A stretch of 64,000 bases of DNA, taken from positions 186,001 through 250,000 of the forward strand of contig NZ_QRGA01000014.1 of the NCBI RefSeq assembly GCF_003367175.1, written 5' to 3'. The notes under the pieces were generated by a model that saw only the letters and a list, made by a program, of their open reading frames with translations, was not told the origin of the DNA and ran no database searches. How positions within the stretch are numbered: position 1 is the first letter of the stretch; each line of letters begins with the position of its first letter. Of the stretch, positions 34,347-47,898 are shown in pieces. Source of the DNA: Trinickia dinghuensis (GTDB taxonomy: Bacteria; Pseudomonadota; Gammaproteobacteria; Burkholderiales; Burkholderiaceae). The translations under genes and the position numbers were made by a program.

Positions 34347-37301
34347 GTGACGTCTTCCGGATCGGCGCGCACCGCCCGCCGCAACGATGCATCGCCTCGC
34401 TCGTCCAAAAAACAATCCGCCGCGCTAGCCGGCGCGTCCCCCGCGGCCAGCGCCAGCGCCCGCGCCACCGGCGCCGCGCCGGCCAAAACGGCCGCCCGCG
34501 GCCGCGAGGACAAAGATCAGCCTCTGTTCCAGGACATCCGCTACCTCGGGCGCCTGCTCGGCGACGTGGTACGCGAGCAGGAAGGCGATGCCGTCTTCGA
34601 CGTCGTCGAGACGATTCGCCAAAACGCCGTGAAATTCCGGCGCGAGGACGACACGAGCGCCGCGCAATCGCTCGAAAAGCAGCTGCGCAGGCTCACGCCC
34701 GAGCAGAGCGTCAGCGTCGTACGCGCGTTCAGCTTCTTCTCGCACCTGGCCAACATTGCCGAGGATCGCCATCACAACCGGCGCCGCCGCATCCATGCCC
34801 TGGCAGGCTCGGCGCCGCAGGCCGGCACGATCGCCTATGCGCTCGGCCGCCTCGCGCTCGGCGGCAACCTCGACACCGCGACGCTCAAGCGCTTTTTCGA
34901 CGACGCACTGATCGTGCCCGTGCTGACCGCTCACCCCACGGAAGTGCAGCGCAAGAGCATTCTCGACGCGCAGCACGACATCGCGCGCCTGCTGGCCGAA
35001 CGCGATCAGCCGCTGACGGAGCGCGAGCGCGCCTACAACGAAACGATGCTGCGCGCACGCGTGACGACGCTCTGGCAAACGCGGATGCTGCGCGACTCGC
35101 GCCTGACCGTCGCCGATGAAATCGAGAACGCGCTGTCGTACTACCGCGCCACGTTCCTGAGCGAGCTGCCGGCGCTCTACGACGACATCGAAACCGCGCT
35201 CGCGGAGCATACCGGCGAGCCCGTGCACGTGGCCCCGTTCTTTCAGATGGGCAGCTGGATCGGCGGCGACCGCGACGGCAATCCGAACGTCACCGCCGCC
35301 ACCCTCGAACACGCCATCACGCGCCAAGCCACCGTCATCTTCGAACACTACCTCGAGCAAGTGCATGCGCTCGGCGCCGAGCTGTCGGTCTCGAATCTGC
35401 TGGCAGGCGCGAGCGAGGCGCTGCAGACGCTCGCCTCGGCCTCGCCCGATCAATCGCCGCACCGCGTCGGCGAGCCCTATCGCCGTGCCCTGATCGGCGT
35501 CTACGCGCGGCTCGCCGCGACCGCCCGCACGCTGCTCGGAGAAGGCACCGCGCATACGCGCAGCGGCGTGCACCGCGACGCCGCCCCCTATGCCGACGCG
35601 CAGGCGTTCGCGAACGATCTGAACGTGCTCGTCGATTCGCTGGCGTCGCATCACGGCGCCTCGCTCGCCACGCCGCGCCTCGCGCCGCTCGCGCGCGCCG
35701 CGCAGGTGTTCGGCTTCCATCTGGCCTCGATCGATCTGCGCCAAAGCTCGGACATCCATGAAGCCGTGATTACCGAGCTTCTCGCGCGCGCCGGCGTGGA
35801 GCCCGATTACGCGTCGCTTTCGGAAGAGGACAAGCTGCGCGTGCTGCTCGCCGAACTCGCGCAGCCGCGGCTCTTGCGCTCGCCGTACATCGAGTACTCG
35901 CCGCTCGTGCAAAGCGAGCTCGCCGTGCTCGAAACGGCCCGGGTCACGCGCGAGCGCTTCGGCGCGCGCGCCGTGCGCAACTACATCATTTCGCACACGG
36001 AGACGGTCAGCGACCTCGTCGAAGTCCTGCTCCTGCAAAAGGAAACGGGGCTGCTCGAAGGCACGCTCGGCAGCGGCCACGCCGCGCACGCGAAGAACGC
36101 GCTGATGGTGATTCCGCTGTTCGAAACGATCGCGGACTTGCGCAACGCCCCCGTCATCATGCGGGAGTACTTCGCGCTGCCCGGCGTCGAGACGCTGCTC
36201 GCGCATCAGGGCGGCGAGCAGGAAGTGATGCTCGGCTACTCCGACAGCAACAAGGACGGCGGCTTCCTCACGTCGAACTGGGAGTTGTATCGCGCCGAGC
36301 TCGCGCTCGTCGCGCTGTTCCGCGAACGCGACATCACGCTGCGCCTGTTCCATGGCCGGGGCGGCACGGTCGGCCGCGGCGGCGGCCCGACCTACCAGGC
36401 GATTCTGTCGCAGCCGCCCGGGACGGTGAACGGCCAGATCCGCTTGACGGAACAAGGCGAAATCATCGCGAGCAAGTTCAGCAATGCCGAAATCGGCCGG
36501 CGCAACCTCGAGACGGTCGTCGCGGCCACGCTCGAGGCCTCGCTCGTGCCGCAGGGCAATACGCCGGCCAACCTGGCCGCGTTCGAAGAGACGATGAGCG
36601 CGCTGTCGAATGCCGCAATGGCGGCCTATCGCTCGCTCGTCTACGAGACCCCGGGCTTCACCGATTACTTTTTCTCGTCCACACCGATCTCGGAAATCGC
36701 CGAGTTGAACATCGGCAGCCGGCCGGCGTCGCGCAAGCTGCAAGATCCGAAGAATCGCCGCATCGAGGATTTGCGCGCGATCCCCTGGGGCTTTTCGTGG
36801 GGGCAGTGCCGTCTGCTGCTGACGGGCTGGTACGGATTCGGCAGCGCCGTCGCCGCGCATCTGGAAAGCGCGGCGAACGATGCCGAGCGCACGCGACGGC
36901 TCTCGACACTGCGCAAGATGTACAAGACCTGGCCGTTCTTCTCGACGCTGCTGTCGAACATGGACATGGTGCTCTCGAAGACGGACCTCGCCGTCGCGTC
37001 GCGTTACGCCCAGCTCGTCGAAGACAAGAAGTTGCGCAAGAAGGTGTTCGACCGCATCGTCGCGGAATGGGAGCGTACGTCGCAAACGCTGGCGGAAATC
37101 ACGGGCAAGAACGAACGCCTGGCGGACAACCCGCTGCTCGCGCGCTCGATCAAGAACCGCTTCCCGTATCTCGATCCGCTCAATCACTTGCAGGTCGAAC
37201 TGCTCAAGCGCCACCGCGCAGGCGATTCGAACACGCGTGTGAGGCGCGGTATTCACTTGACGATCAACGGCATCGCCGCCGGCCTGCGCAACACAGGCTG
37301 A
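34347..37301 (+). CDS. ppc: Phosphoenolpyruvate carboxylase
   Basis: Ppc carboxylates PEP to oxaloacetate, refilling the TCA cycle. The 984-residue enzyme carries the active-site motifs [13 protein letters not shown] (catalytic His), [29 protein letters not shown] and [16 protein letters not shown], plus the C-terminal end [11 protein letters not shown]. The start is GTG 34347 after a GAGGAA ribosome binding site. The first 50 residues are an Ala/Ser-rich extension not present in E. coli Ppc. It is divergent from hemC, an arrangement common in Burkholderia. Confidence 0.96.
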   Translation: MTSSGSARTARRNDASPRSSKKQSAALAGASPAASASARATGAAPAKTAARGREDKDQPLFQDIRYLGRLLGDVVREQEGDAVFDVVETIRQNAVKFRREDDTSAAQSLEKQLRRLTPEQSVSVVRAFSFFSHLANIAEDRHHNRRRRIHALAGSAPQAGTIAYALGRLALGGNLDTATLKRFFDDALIVPVLTAHPTEVQRKSILDAQHDIARLLAERDQPLTERERAYNETMLRARVTTLWQTRMLRDSRLTVADEIENALSYYRATFLSELPALYDDIETALAEHTGEPVHVAPFFQMGSWIGGDRDGNPNVTAATLEHAITRQATVIFEHYLEQVHALGAELSVSNLLAGASEALQTLASASPDQSPHRVGEPYRRALIGVYARLAATARTLLGEGTAHTRSGVHRDAAPYADAQAFANDLNVLVDSLASHHGASLATPRLAPLARAAQVFGFHLASIDLRQSSDIHEAVITELLARAGVEPDYASLSEEDKLRVLLAELAQPRLLRSPYIEYSPLVQSELAVLETARVTRERFGARAVRNYIISHTETVSDLVEVLLLQKETGLLEGTLGSGHAAHAKNALMVIPLFETIADLRNAPVIMREYFALPGVETLLAHQGGEQEVMLGYSDSNKDGGFLTSNWELYRAELALVALFRERDITLRLFHGRGGTVGRGGGPTYQAILSQPPGTVNGQIRLTEQGEIIASKFSNAEIGRRNLETVVAATLEASLVPQGNTPANLAAFEETMSALSNAAMAAYRSLVYETPGFTDYFFSSTPISEIAELNIGSRPASRKLQDPKNRRIEDLRAIPWGFSWGQCRLLLTGWYGFGSAVAAHLESAANDAERTRRLSTLRKMYKTWPFFSTLLSNMDMVLSKTDLAVASRYAQLVEDKKLRKKVFDRIVAEWERTSQTLAEITGKNERLADNPLLARSIKNRFPYLDPLNHLQVELLKRHRAGDSNTRVRRGIHLTINGIAAGLRNTG

Positions 37302-37356
37302 TTGCGGGCCGCGCCGAGACCGAAGCCGCCGCTCGCGCGGCTTCGCAACAACGAAG

Positions 37357-37382
37357 GCCGTCGCGAATGCGGCGGCTTTTTG
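37357..37382 (+). terminator. Terminator of ppc
   Basis: Stem GCCGTCGC / GCGGCGGC (one T-G wobble) with a 4-base loop is followed by TTTTT. A second hairpin without T run (GAAGCCGC / GCGGCTTC) lies just upstream. The remaining 270 bases to the hybrid kinase are AT-richer and contain a TAATAT -10-like hexamer near 37522, but no gene. Confidence 0.82.
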
Positions 37383-37649
37383 TAATTGCATACATAACTA
37401 ATTAAACATCGAACGGCGGGAGCCAATCCCCTCTTAAGTGTTTACCCCGCATCCGGCGGCTCAAGTTTCCCCAGGTTTCGGCCGATAAAAAAATTAGAAC
37501 GTCCGGTTTGCCGTTCCTACCTAATATGTCGCTTGTTCGCTATGCGGTCGATTCGAGTCGTGCGGGTGCGCCAATCCGTGCCTGCTCCGTGGCTCTTGGC
37601 TTCGAGCCTTCGCAACAGGGGGTAATCCGGTAAGGGGTACCTGCCCACC

Positions 37650-41057
<3,408 letters not shown>

Positions 41058-41100
41058 CCAAAGAAACGAGCGTTTGTTCAGCCCCTAGGACGGATCAATC

Positions 41101-42096
41101 ATGACGGAACTCAACGATCTGACTCCCAAGCGCGCGGCGGTCCTCGTCGCCAGCCAATCGGTAGCCGATGCGGAACTCGTCGGCAAGCTGCTGCAAGACG
41201 AATTCCACAATGTGCGGCTATCGACGAAACCCGATTTCGCCGTGGAGGACTTCGAGCAGCACCGGCCCTCCGTGCTCGTGCTCGCGTTCGATACGCTGGA
41301 GGCGGCGCAGCGCTATTACATCGGACTTTACCGGCTCAGCACGGTCGTGCACGAGACGCGCCATCGCGTCGTCGTGCTTTGCAACAAGCACGACGTATGG
41401 ACCGTCTACGACTTGTGCAGCTTGGGGCACTTCGACGATTACGTGCTGTTCTGGCCGGCAACGAACGATGCGCCGCGCATCCGCATGTCCGTGCACCAAG
41501 CGCTGCGCATCATGACCGCCCAGGAGCAAGCGGGCGATGTCACGCCGCGCGCGGCGCCCATCGGGGTCAGCGCGCCGAAGCCGCCGCATCCGGCACCGGC
41601 CGAAACCGCCCCGGATGCGGCAGCGGCCGAGGCCGCGGCGCGCGCGGCGAAGCCTGCGCCGGGCGTTCCGCAAGCACAGCCGGCGGCGGCTCAAACCGCG
41701 CCGGGCGTCGCACCGCAGCGCCTGGCCGTGCTCATCGTCGAGGACGACGGGTTTCAACAAAAACTGATCGGCCGCCTGATGAACGGGCTCGATATCGATG
41801 TGCTCTTCGCCGACACCGGCGCGCGAGCACTCGAGCAGATGTGGGAACACAAGCCCGACCTCGTCCTCATGGACGTCGGACTGCCCGACACGAACGGCGT
41901 CGAAGCAACGCGCAAGATCAAGTCGATCGGCCAGTTCGGGCATGTGCCGATCCTCATGGTGACGGGCCATAGCGAGCGCAACATCGTGGTCGAAAGCCTG
42001 AAGGCCGGCGCCGCCGATTTTCTCGTCAAGCCGTTCGACAAGAACACGCTGCACGAAAAGCTGCGCCAATTCCTGCCGGCCTTGGCGACGTCTTGA
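41101..42096 (+). CDS. Two-receiver response regulator with a degenerate first receiver, no output domain
   Basis: The 331-residue protein has an N-terminal domain (about 10-140) shaped like a receiver but without the acidic pocket or phospho-acceptor (VLVASQS and VLVLAFDTLE where DD and D are expected). An Ala/Pro linker follows (about 148-205) and then a canonical receiver (about 208-328) with VEDD, Asp in LVLMDVGLP, Thr in MVTGHSE and Lys in VKPFDKN. There is no DNA-binding or enzymatic domain, so it may act as a phosphate shuttle or by protein contact. It begins 43 bases after the hybrid kinase and precedes the REC-EAL gene. Confidence 0.88.
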   Translation: MTELNDLTPKRAAVLVASQSVADAELVGKLLQDEFHNVRLSTKPDFAVEDFEQHRPSVLVLAFDTLEAAQRYYIGLYRLSTVVHETRHRVVVLCNKHDVWTVYDLCSLGHFDDYVLFWPATNDAPRIRMSVHQALRIMTAQEQAGDVTPRAAPIGVSAPKPPHPAPAETAPDAAAAEAAARAAKPAPGVPQAQPAAAQTAPGVAPQRLAVLIVEDDGFQQKLIGRLMNGLDIDVLFADTGARALEQMWEHKPDLVLMDVGLPDTNGVEATRKIKSIGQFGHVPILMVTGHSERNIVVESLKAGAADFLVKPFDKNTLHEKLRQFLPALATS

Positions 42097-42149
42097 ACGC
42101 GCGTCGCGGGGCAAGGCAACGTACCGATCGGCAATCAATGGGGTAGTAC

Positions 42150-43358
42150 ATGGAGCAAGGCACACAACCCCGCAAGATCCTCGTCGTGGACGACGAGCCC
42201 TTCGTTCTCAAGGTGCTCGTGCGGCAACTGACTCAGCTCGGCTACGAGGAGATCCTCTCGTACGAGCACGCGCAAGACGCGCTCGCCGTCTTGGAGCGCG
42301 GCGATCACAGCGTCGACGTGGTCTTCACCGATCTGCAGATGCCCGGGATGGACGGCGTCGAGTTCTTGCGCCAACTCGTGCAGCGCGGCTACGACGGCCA
42401 GGTCGTGCTCATCAGCGGCGAAGATGCGCGCATCCTCAAGAGCGCCGAAAAACTCGCCTATTCGCGCGGTCTGCGCGTACTCGGATCGCTCTCGAAACCC
42501 GCGACACGAGAGCAACTGCGGCGGCACCTGCACGGCGCCGAGCGGCCCGAGCCCGCAAGCGAAACACACACACCCTATCCCCCGGAGGAACTGCGCAACG
42601 CGATCGCGACAGGCCAAATCGTGACTTGCTATCAACCGCAAGTCGCCTTGGCCACGGGCGAGATCGTGGGAGTCGAAGCGATGATCGGCTGGCAGCATCC
42701 GCGCGATGGACTCGTGCCGGCCGATCGGCTGCTTGCCAGCGAGCACTACTACGGGGTGCTCAACGATCTGACGCGCACGATGCTGCCTCGCACGCTCGAA
42801 CAGGCGGCACGGTGGCAAACCTTGGGCGACGACTTCCGCATCGGCATCAACCTCTCGATGGACGATCTGGCAGCGCTCGATTTCCCAGATTTCATCGTCG
42901 ACGCCGCCGCGCGAGCGCATTTCCCGCTGTCTCGGCTCGTGCTCGAAATCAACGTCGCACGGATGACACGCGATCGGCTGCTCTCGCTCGATGTATTGAC
43001 GCGGCTACGCTTGAAGCGCATCAGCCTGCTCATCGACGATTTCGGCGCGGGGCAATCGTCGCTGGCGCATTTACGCGACGTGCCGTTCGACGAGCTGAAG
43101 CTCGACGGCGGTTTCGTGCACGGAGCGAGTCGAGACCCGTCGCGCGATGCCATCGTCAAAGCGAGCCTGCTGCTCGCCCGGCAATTGAACATGCGCACCG
43201 TCGCGCAAGGCATCGACGATCTCGAGGACTGGACCGTGCTGCGAGACTTGTCCTGCGATGTCGCGCAAGGCAGCTTCGTCGGTGCGCCCATGCCCGGCGA
43301 GGCGCTGGCCCAGTGGGCGCTAACGTGGGCGGCGCGGTATGCGGCGCTCGTGCGTTGA
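42150..43358 (+). CDS. REC-EAL response regulator (RocR-like) with altered phosphodiesterase active site
   Basis: The 402-residue protein joins a receiver (about 8-128, VVDDEP, phospho-acceptor Asp61 in TDLQMPGMDG, SKPA) to an EAL domain (about 145-395). Compared with P. aeruginosa RocR the key positions are shifted by one: Glu176 in VEAMIGW (EAM, not EAL), Asn234, Glu266, Asp296-Asp297 in DDFGAGQSS, Lys317 and Gln373 are present. The glutamate of the AEGVE loop (RocR Glu352) is Gln353 here (AQGID), and the following Glu is Asp356. This Glu is needed for catalysis in studied EAL enzymes, so activity is doubtful; c-di-GMP binding may remain. It ends the kinase/regulator cluster. Confidence 0.9.
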   Translation: MEQGTQPRKILVVDDEPFVLKVLVRQLTQLGYEEILSYEHAQDALAVLERGDHSVDVVFTDLQMPGMDGVEFLRQLVQRGYDGQVVLISGEDARILKSAEKLAYSRGLRVLGSLSKPATREQLRRHLHGAERPEPASETHTPYPPEELRNAIATGQIVTCYQPQVALATGEIVGVEAMIGWQHPRDGLVPADRLLASEHYYGVLNDLTRTMLPRTLEQAARWQTLGDDFRIGINLSMDDLAALDFPDFIVDAAARAHFPLSRLVLEINVARMTRDRLLSLDVLTRLRLKRISLLIDDFGAGQSSLAHLRDVPFDELKLDGGFVHGASRDPSRDAIVKASLLLARQLNMRTVAQGIDDLEDWTVLRDLSCDVAQGSFVGAPMPGEALAQWALTWAARYAALVR

Positions 43359-43395
43359 CGACTCGCCGCAAGCCGCCGCAAGCACGCCCGCCCCT

Positions 43396-43545
43396 GCCTC
43401 GTTCGCGCGCCGCCGCAGCCACCGTCGCAAGCATCGGCTCGGCGATATCGTAGGCAACGACCGAACGCGCGTGCGCAGCGATGGCGAAACTCGCATGGCC
43501 GGCGCCGCAGCCGAGGTCGAGCACGTCGTCGTCCGGGCCGTCAAA
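43396..43545 (-). pseudogene. Remnant of a class I SAM-dependent methyltransferase
   Basis: On the minus strand the frame reads DDDVLDLGCGAGHASF followed by AIAAHARSVVAYDIAEP and MLATVAAAARERG. This is motif I (DLGCGAGH) and the acidic loop (VVAYDIAEPM) of a UbiE/YcgJ-type methyltransferase. It has no credible start codon upstream, and downstream it degenerates directly into the antisense of the REC-EAL gene end, so only about 45-50 codons survive. I read it as a truncated leftover of a deleted gene. Confidence 0.6.
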
Positions 43546-43722
43546 GCAGACTGTTCGACGACGCGTACCGCTACAATATGACCAGCCCAGTACCGGTACA
43601 AGGCAAGCAAATATCCTGGTATCGGATTTACCCGATTCGATTGCGTCCCGCGTTCGCGGGATTCATCCGGTTTGCCTGATTCACCCGATGCACCTGCCTC
43701 GCCCGATCTTTCGACTGCCATC

Positions 43723-44592
43723 ATGACCACCGCCGAGTCGTCCCGTCCCCGCGCGAGCGCGCATCGCGCCGATCCGGCGCAGCCCGAGAGCGCTGCGTCG
43801 CCCTTGGAGGCGACACCCGCCCGCGCCCTCGGCGAGTTCATCCGCGCGCATCGCGAGCGGCTGACGCCGCAGGCCGTCGGGTTGCCGCCGGGCCCGCGAC
43901 GCCGCACGCCGGGGCTGCGCCGGGAGGAAGTCGCCCAAATGTGCGGCGTGAGCCCGACCTGGTACACCTGGATCGAACAAGGGCGCCCGGTGTCGGCATC
44001 GGCGGACGCCCTCGCCCGCATCGCCGTCGCGCTGCACCTGTCTCGCGCCGAGCGCGCGTACCTGTTCGAGCTGGCCGGCGAGCGCGACCCGGCCGAACCG
44101 ACGCTGGCCTCGAACGATGCGCCTTCGGCGCTGATCGCGACGGTGGGCCTCGTCGACGCACCCGCCTATGTCCTCGATCGTCAATGGAACGCGCTCGCGT
44201 GGAACGCCCATGCGGCCGAACTGTTCGTCGGCTGGCTCGATGGGCCGCCCGATCCGGCGCGCGAGCGCAACTTGCTGCGCTTTACGTTCACCGAGGCGGC
44301 CGCGCGCACGCTCATCGTCGATTGGGAGACGCGCGCGCGCCGCCTGGTGGCTGAATTCCGCGCCGATTCGATCCGTCATCTGAGCGATGGCCCGACGCGC
44401 GCGCTCATCGACGCGCTCAGCGCCGAAAGCGAAGATTTCGTACGCTTTTGGGCGTCGCAGGACGTTGGCGAGCGCGAAGGCGGCACGCGCGCGTTCGATC
44501 ACCCACGGCAGGGGCGCGTCGTCTACGACCAAATCACGCTGCGGCCCGCCCACCGCGAAGATTTGCTGCTCGTCGTGCTCATCCGTGCTTGA
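43723..44592 (+). CDS. XRE-type transcriptional regulator with MmyB-like ligand-binding domain
   Basis: The 289-residue protein has an N-terminal HTH of the HTH_31 type (about 38-100; LGEFIRAHRERLTP, TPGLRREEVAQMCGVSPTWYTWIEQGR) and a C-terminal MmyB-like domain (about 120-285; VLDRQWNALAWNAHA, FRADSIRHLSD, DQITLRPAHREDLLLVVL). Such proteins are usually repressors of neighbouring oxidoreductase genes and may bind fatty-acid-like ligands. ATG 43723 (MTTAESSRPRA) was chosen; a longer in-frame start at 43672 adds only a low-complexity leader. No obvious target gene is divergent here because the upstream methyltransferase is a remnant. Confidence 0.88.
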   Translation: MTTAESSRPRASAHRADPAQPESAASPLEATPARALGEFIRAHRERLTPQAVGLPPGPRRRTPGLRREEVAQMCGVSPTWYTWIEQGRPVSASADALARIAVALHLSRAERAYLFELAGERDPAEPTLASNDAPSALIATVGLVDAPAYVLDRQWNALAWNAHAAELFVGWLDGPPDPARERNLLRFTFTEAAARTLIVDWETRARRLVAEFRADSIRHLSDGPTRALIDALSAESEDFVRFWASQDVGEREGGTRAFDHPRQGRVVYDQITLRPAHREDLLLVVLIRA

Positions 44593-44696
44593 ACCGCGCA
44601 GCGGCACCATCGGTGAAAGCCGATCAGTCGTCTGCCGAAACCCGCGCAGGCGGTAAGATAGCGCCCAATATCCACGACGGCCCGCAACGCCGCCCT

Positions 44697-45287
44697 ATGA
44701 CCACCTTACCGAACGAACCGACACCGCCCGTGCTTGCGGCCCTGCTCGCGCGCGTCGCCACGCAGGACGCCGGCGCGCTGCGCACGCTCTACGACCTCGC
44801 GGGCGCGAAACTGTTTGGCGTCGCGCTGCGTATATTGGTGAAGCGGGAGTGGGCGGAGGAAGCGTTGCAGGAATCGTTTGTCAATATCTGGCGCCATGCC
44901 GGCGATTACCGCGAGGCGCTCGCGGCTCCCATGACTTGGATGGCCGCGATCGTGCGAAATCGCGCGCTCGACTGCCTGCGTCGGCAAAAAGCCGTCGCAT
45001 CGGACGGCTCGGCGCTCCTGACGGAATGGAGCGACACGCTCGACGAAGTCATCGCCGGCGACGAGCGCGATCCGGCCGATTCGGCGCTTTTGTCCGAACA
45101 AGCAAAGCAGCTTGCGATCTGCTTGTCGCGCCTCGACGCGAGCCAGCGGCAGGCCGTCGCCCTCGCCTACTTGCGCGACCAAAGCCACAGCGAGATCGCC
45201 GAGCAACTGTCGGTGCCGCTCGGGACGGTCAAGTCGTGGGTGCGGCGCGGGCTCGAAAAACTGAAGATTTGCATGGGGGGCAAGTAA
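44697..45287 (+). CDS. ECF-type RNA polymerase sigma factor (SigK-like)
   Basis: The 196-residue sigma factor has region 2 (about 25-95; LYDLAGAKLFGVALRIL, AEEALQESFVNIWRHA, PMTWMAAIVRNRALDCLR) and region 4 with an HTH (about 135-195; LRDQSHSEIAEQLSVPLGTVKSW). It lacks region 3. The next gene starts one base after its stop and encodes a membrane RskA-like anti-sigma factor, the standard partner of this ECF class. The pair probably controls a response to an envelope or oxidative signal. ATG 44697 lies behind a weak ribosome binding site. Confidence 0.92.
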   Translation: MTTLPNEPTPPVLAALLARVATQDAGALRTLYDLAGAKLFGVALRILVKREWAEEALQESFVNIWRHAGDYREALAAPMTWMAAIVRNRALDCLRRQKAVASDGSALLTEWSDTLDEVIAGDERDPADSALLSEQAKQLAICLSRLDASQRQAVALAYLRDQSHSEIAEQLSVPLGTVKSWVRRGLEKLKICMGGK

Positions 45288-45288
45288 C

Positions 45289-46122
45289 ATGAACTTGCAC
45301 CGAAATCCTGATCTGATCGATCGTCTAGCCGGCGAATACGCGCTCGGCGTGCTGCGCGGCGGCGCGCGCAAGCGCTTCGAGGCGCTCGCACGGCAAGACA
45401 GCCGTGTACGCGAGGCTATCGAAAGCTGGCAGGCGCGCGTCGGCGCGATGACCGAACTCGCGCCGAGCATCGCGCCGCCGGCAAGCGCCTGGGGAGGCAT
45501 CGAGAGCAGGCTCGGCTTCGGCGCCGCGTGGCATGCCGCGCCGGCTTCGGCGCAGCCGGCCGTGCGCCCGGCTCCTTCTATTCCCACCCAAACCCGAGCG
45601 CGCTGGTTCGAGTCGCTTGCATTCTGGCGCGGCTGGTCGATCGGCGCCACGGGCCTCGCGTTCGCGGCGGCGATCGCCTTGGCCGTCACGCTGCGGCCGT
45701 TCGCGCCCGCTGGCGCGCCGGCCGTGCAAACCGCGCAAAACGCTCAGGCAACGCCGCAAAGCGGCGCGAAGATCGAGCGCGTGGCATACGTTGCGGCGCT
45801 CGTGCCGCCCGATCAGCCGAAGAGCCCGACGATGGCGTTCGTCATGTGGGACGACAAGAACGCCATGGTGAGCGTGCACCGGATGACCGGCGGCGACGCG
45901 CCGCCGCCCGGCAAGAGCGAACAGCTCTGGGGCGTGATGAGCGACGGCAAGATGGTCTCGCTCGGGATGCTGCCGGCCGGCGAAGTCGTCGCCATGAAAG
46001 TGCACGGCATGAACGTCTACGCGAAGCTGGCCGTCTCGGTGGAGCCGATGGGCGGCTCGCGCCGCGCGGACGGTCCGACCGGTCCGGTCGTCTGCGAGGG
46101 CGCGCTGATGGCGACGGCTTAG
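45289..46122 (+). CDS. RskA-like anti-sigma factor
   Basis: The 277-residue protein has a cytoplasmic N-terminal sigma-binding helix bundle (about 1-90; LIDRLAGEYALGVLRGGARKR), one membrane segment (about 120-140; IGATGLAFAAAIALAVTL) and a periplasmic RskA C-terminal domain (about 160-277) with FVMWDDKNAMVSV and the typical GKSEQLWGVMSDGKMVSLG. The zinc-binding HxxxCxxC motif of ZAS anti-sigmas is missing. It is translationally linked to the sigma gene (stop and start one base apart) and should hold that sigma inactive until a signal arrives. Confidence 0.9.
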   Translation: MNLHRNPDLIDRLAGEYALGVLRGGARKRFEALARQDSRVREAIESWQARVGAMTELAPSIAPPASAWGGIESRLGFGAAWHAAPASAQPAVRPAPSIPTQTRARWFESLAFWRGWSIGATGLAFAAAIALAVTLRPFAPAGAPAVQTAQNAQATPQSGAKIERVAYVAALVPPDQPKSPTMAFVMWDDKNAMVSVHRMTGGDAPPPGKSEQLWGVMSDGKMVSLGMLPAGEVVAMKVHGMNVYAKLAVSVEPMGGSRRADGPTGPVVCEGALMATA

Positions 46123-46274
46123 CGCCGAGACGGCAAGCGCCGGCGGCTGGGTCGCCAGTACCCGCGGGCGCGTCGACGCGCCTTTACGCGCTGCTGCGGC
46201 AAGCCGCCCGGGCGGCGGTGATAAAATCGGCGGTTCCTTAGCCGCTTCGGCCTACCCTCTCACCGCCCATCATC

Positions 46275-47678
46275 ATGACGTCTCAACTGCACAAAAAAGG
46301 CGAAGCCTGGTCGGCTCGCTTCTCGGAGCCGATGTCGGAGCTCGTCAAGCGCTACACGTCGTCGGTGTTCTTCGACAAGCGCATGGCCCTCGTCGACATC
46401 GAAGGCTCGCTCGCGCATGCGAAGATGCTGGCCGCGCAAAAGATCATCGGCGGCGACGATCTCGCTGCCATCGAGCGCGGCATGGCGCAAATCAAAGGTG
46501 AAATCGAGCGCGGCGAATTCGTCTGGCAGCTCGATCTCGAAGACGTCCATCTGAATATCGAAGCGCGCCTGACGGCGCTGATCGGCGATGCGGGCAAGCG
46601 CCTGCACACGGGCCGCTCGCGCAACGACCAAGTCGCCACCGACATTCGTCTCTGGCTGCGCGGAGAAATCGACCGCATCGACGATCTGGTCAAGGATTTG
46701 CGCACGGCCCTCGTCGATCTGGCCGAGCAGCACGCCGAAACGATCCTGCCCGGCTTCACGCACCTGCAGGTCGCGCAGCCCGTCACGTTCGGCCATCACC
46801 TGCTCGCTTACGTCGAGATGTTCGGCCGCGATGCCGAGCGCCTGCGCGATTGCCGCACGCGCGTCAATCGCCTGCCGCTGGGCGCGGCGGCGCTGGCCGG
46901 CACGACCTACCCGATCGATCGTCACGCGGTGGCGAAGACGCTGGGCTTCGACGGCATCTGCGCGAACTCGCTCGACGCCGTGTCCGACCGCGACTTCGCG
47001 ATCGAATTCACGGCGGCAGCCGCGCTCGTCATGACGCACGTCTCGCGTTTTTCGGAGGAACTCGTGCTGTGGATGAGCCCGCGCGTGGGCTTCATCGATC
47101 TGGCCGACCGCTTCTGCACGGGGTCGTCGATCATGCCGCAGAAGAAGAACCCCGACGTGCCCGAACTCGCGCGCGGCAAGACGGGGCGCGTGAATGGCCA
47201 CCTGATGGCGCTGCTGACGCTGATGAAGGGCCAGCCGCTCGCCTACAACAAGGACAATCAGGAAGACAAGGAACCGCTGTTCGATACGGTCGATACCGTG
47301 GCCGACACGCTGCGGATCTTCGCCGAAATGGTGGCCGGCATCACCGTGAAGCCCGAGGCGATGCGGGCGGCGGCGCTGCAAGGGTTTTCGACGGCGACGG
47401 ATCTGGCCGACTATTTGGTCAAGCGAGGCCTGCCGTTCCGCGATGCACACGAGGCCGTGGCGCATGCGGTGCGTATCTGCGTCGATCGCGGCTGCGATCT
47501 GGCCGATTTGACGCTCGACGAGATGCGCGGCGAACTGCCGAACGTGGCGCATCTGATCGGCGAGGACGTCTTCAGCTACTTGACGCTGGAAGGTTCGGTC
47601 GCGAGCCGAAACCATCCGGGCGGGACGGCACCCGAGCAGGTGCGCGCCGCCATTGAAGCCGTACGTAAGACGCTATAA
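46275..47678 (+). CDS. argH: Argininosuccinate lyase
   Basis: ArgH splits argininosuccinate to arginine and fumarate, the last step of arginine synthesis. The 467-residue protein has [29 protein letters not shown], the superfamily signature [12 protein letters not shown] with the catalytic Ser, and the C-terminal [16 protein letters not shown]. It is preceded by about 150 non-coding bases and is followed by an inverted repeat GGCGCGGCG / CGCCGCGCC spanning a T7 run (47687-47720). It stands alone. Confidence 0.96.
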   Translation: MTSQLHKKGEAWSARFSEPMSELVKRYTSSVFFDKRMALVDIEGSLAHAKMLAAQKIIGGDDLAAIERGMAQIKGEIERGEFVWQLDLEDVHLNIEARLTALIGDAGKRLHTGRSRNDQVATDIRLWLRGEIDRIDDLVKDLRTALVDLAEQHAETILPGFTHLQVAQPVTFGHHLLAYVEMFGRDAERLRDCRTRVNRLPLGAAALAGTTYPIDRHAVAKTLGFDGICANSLDAVSDRDFAIEFTAAAALVMTHVSRFSEELVLWMSPRVGFIDLADRFCTGSSIMPQKKNPDVPELARGKTGRVNGHLMALLTLMKGQPLAYNKDNQEDKEPLFDTVDTVADTLRIFAEMVAGITVKPEAMRAAALQGFSTATDLADYLVKRGLPFRDAHEAVAHAVRICVDRGCDLADLTLDEMRGELPNVAHLIGEDVFSYLTLEGSVASRNHPGGTAPEQVRAAIEAVRKTL

Positions 47679-47898
47679 AAGCGCGGGGCGCGGCGATGTT
47701 TTTTTGAACCGCCGCGCCTGATCTTTCGCCGCATTGCCGCTCCATCGTGGCCCCCCAAAGATGTCGCAGGGAAAGTCGCGGCCGCAAGCCCCTATCTCTT
47801 CATTCCGTCCGAAAAATCCTCGTCAATAAAACTGAGGAACCCCAAGCAGCCTACCATCGCCGGAATTGCGCCGAAGAATTCGGCAAGGAGGCTACGCT

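Noticed and set aside
34425-37391. A 988-codon open frame on the minus strand opposite ppc
   Set aside because: It is exactly antisense to the well-supported ppc gene and its translation is Arg/Ala/Glu-rich without any family motif, as expected for a shadow frame in high-GC DNA. The same holds for long antisense frames opposite the hybrid kinase, the ABC permease and the decarboxylase.
47866-47898. Earlier TTG start for the His/Cys protein
   Set aside because: No ribosome binding site precedes it, whereas AAGGAGG lies seven bases before TTG 47899.
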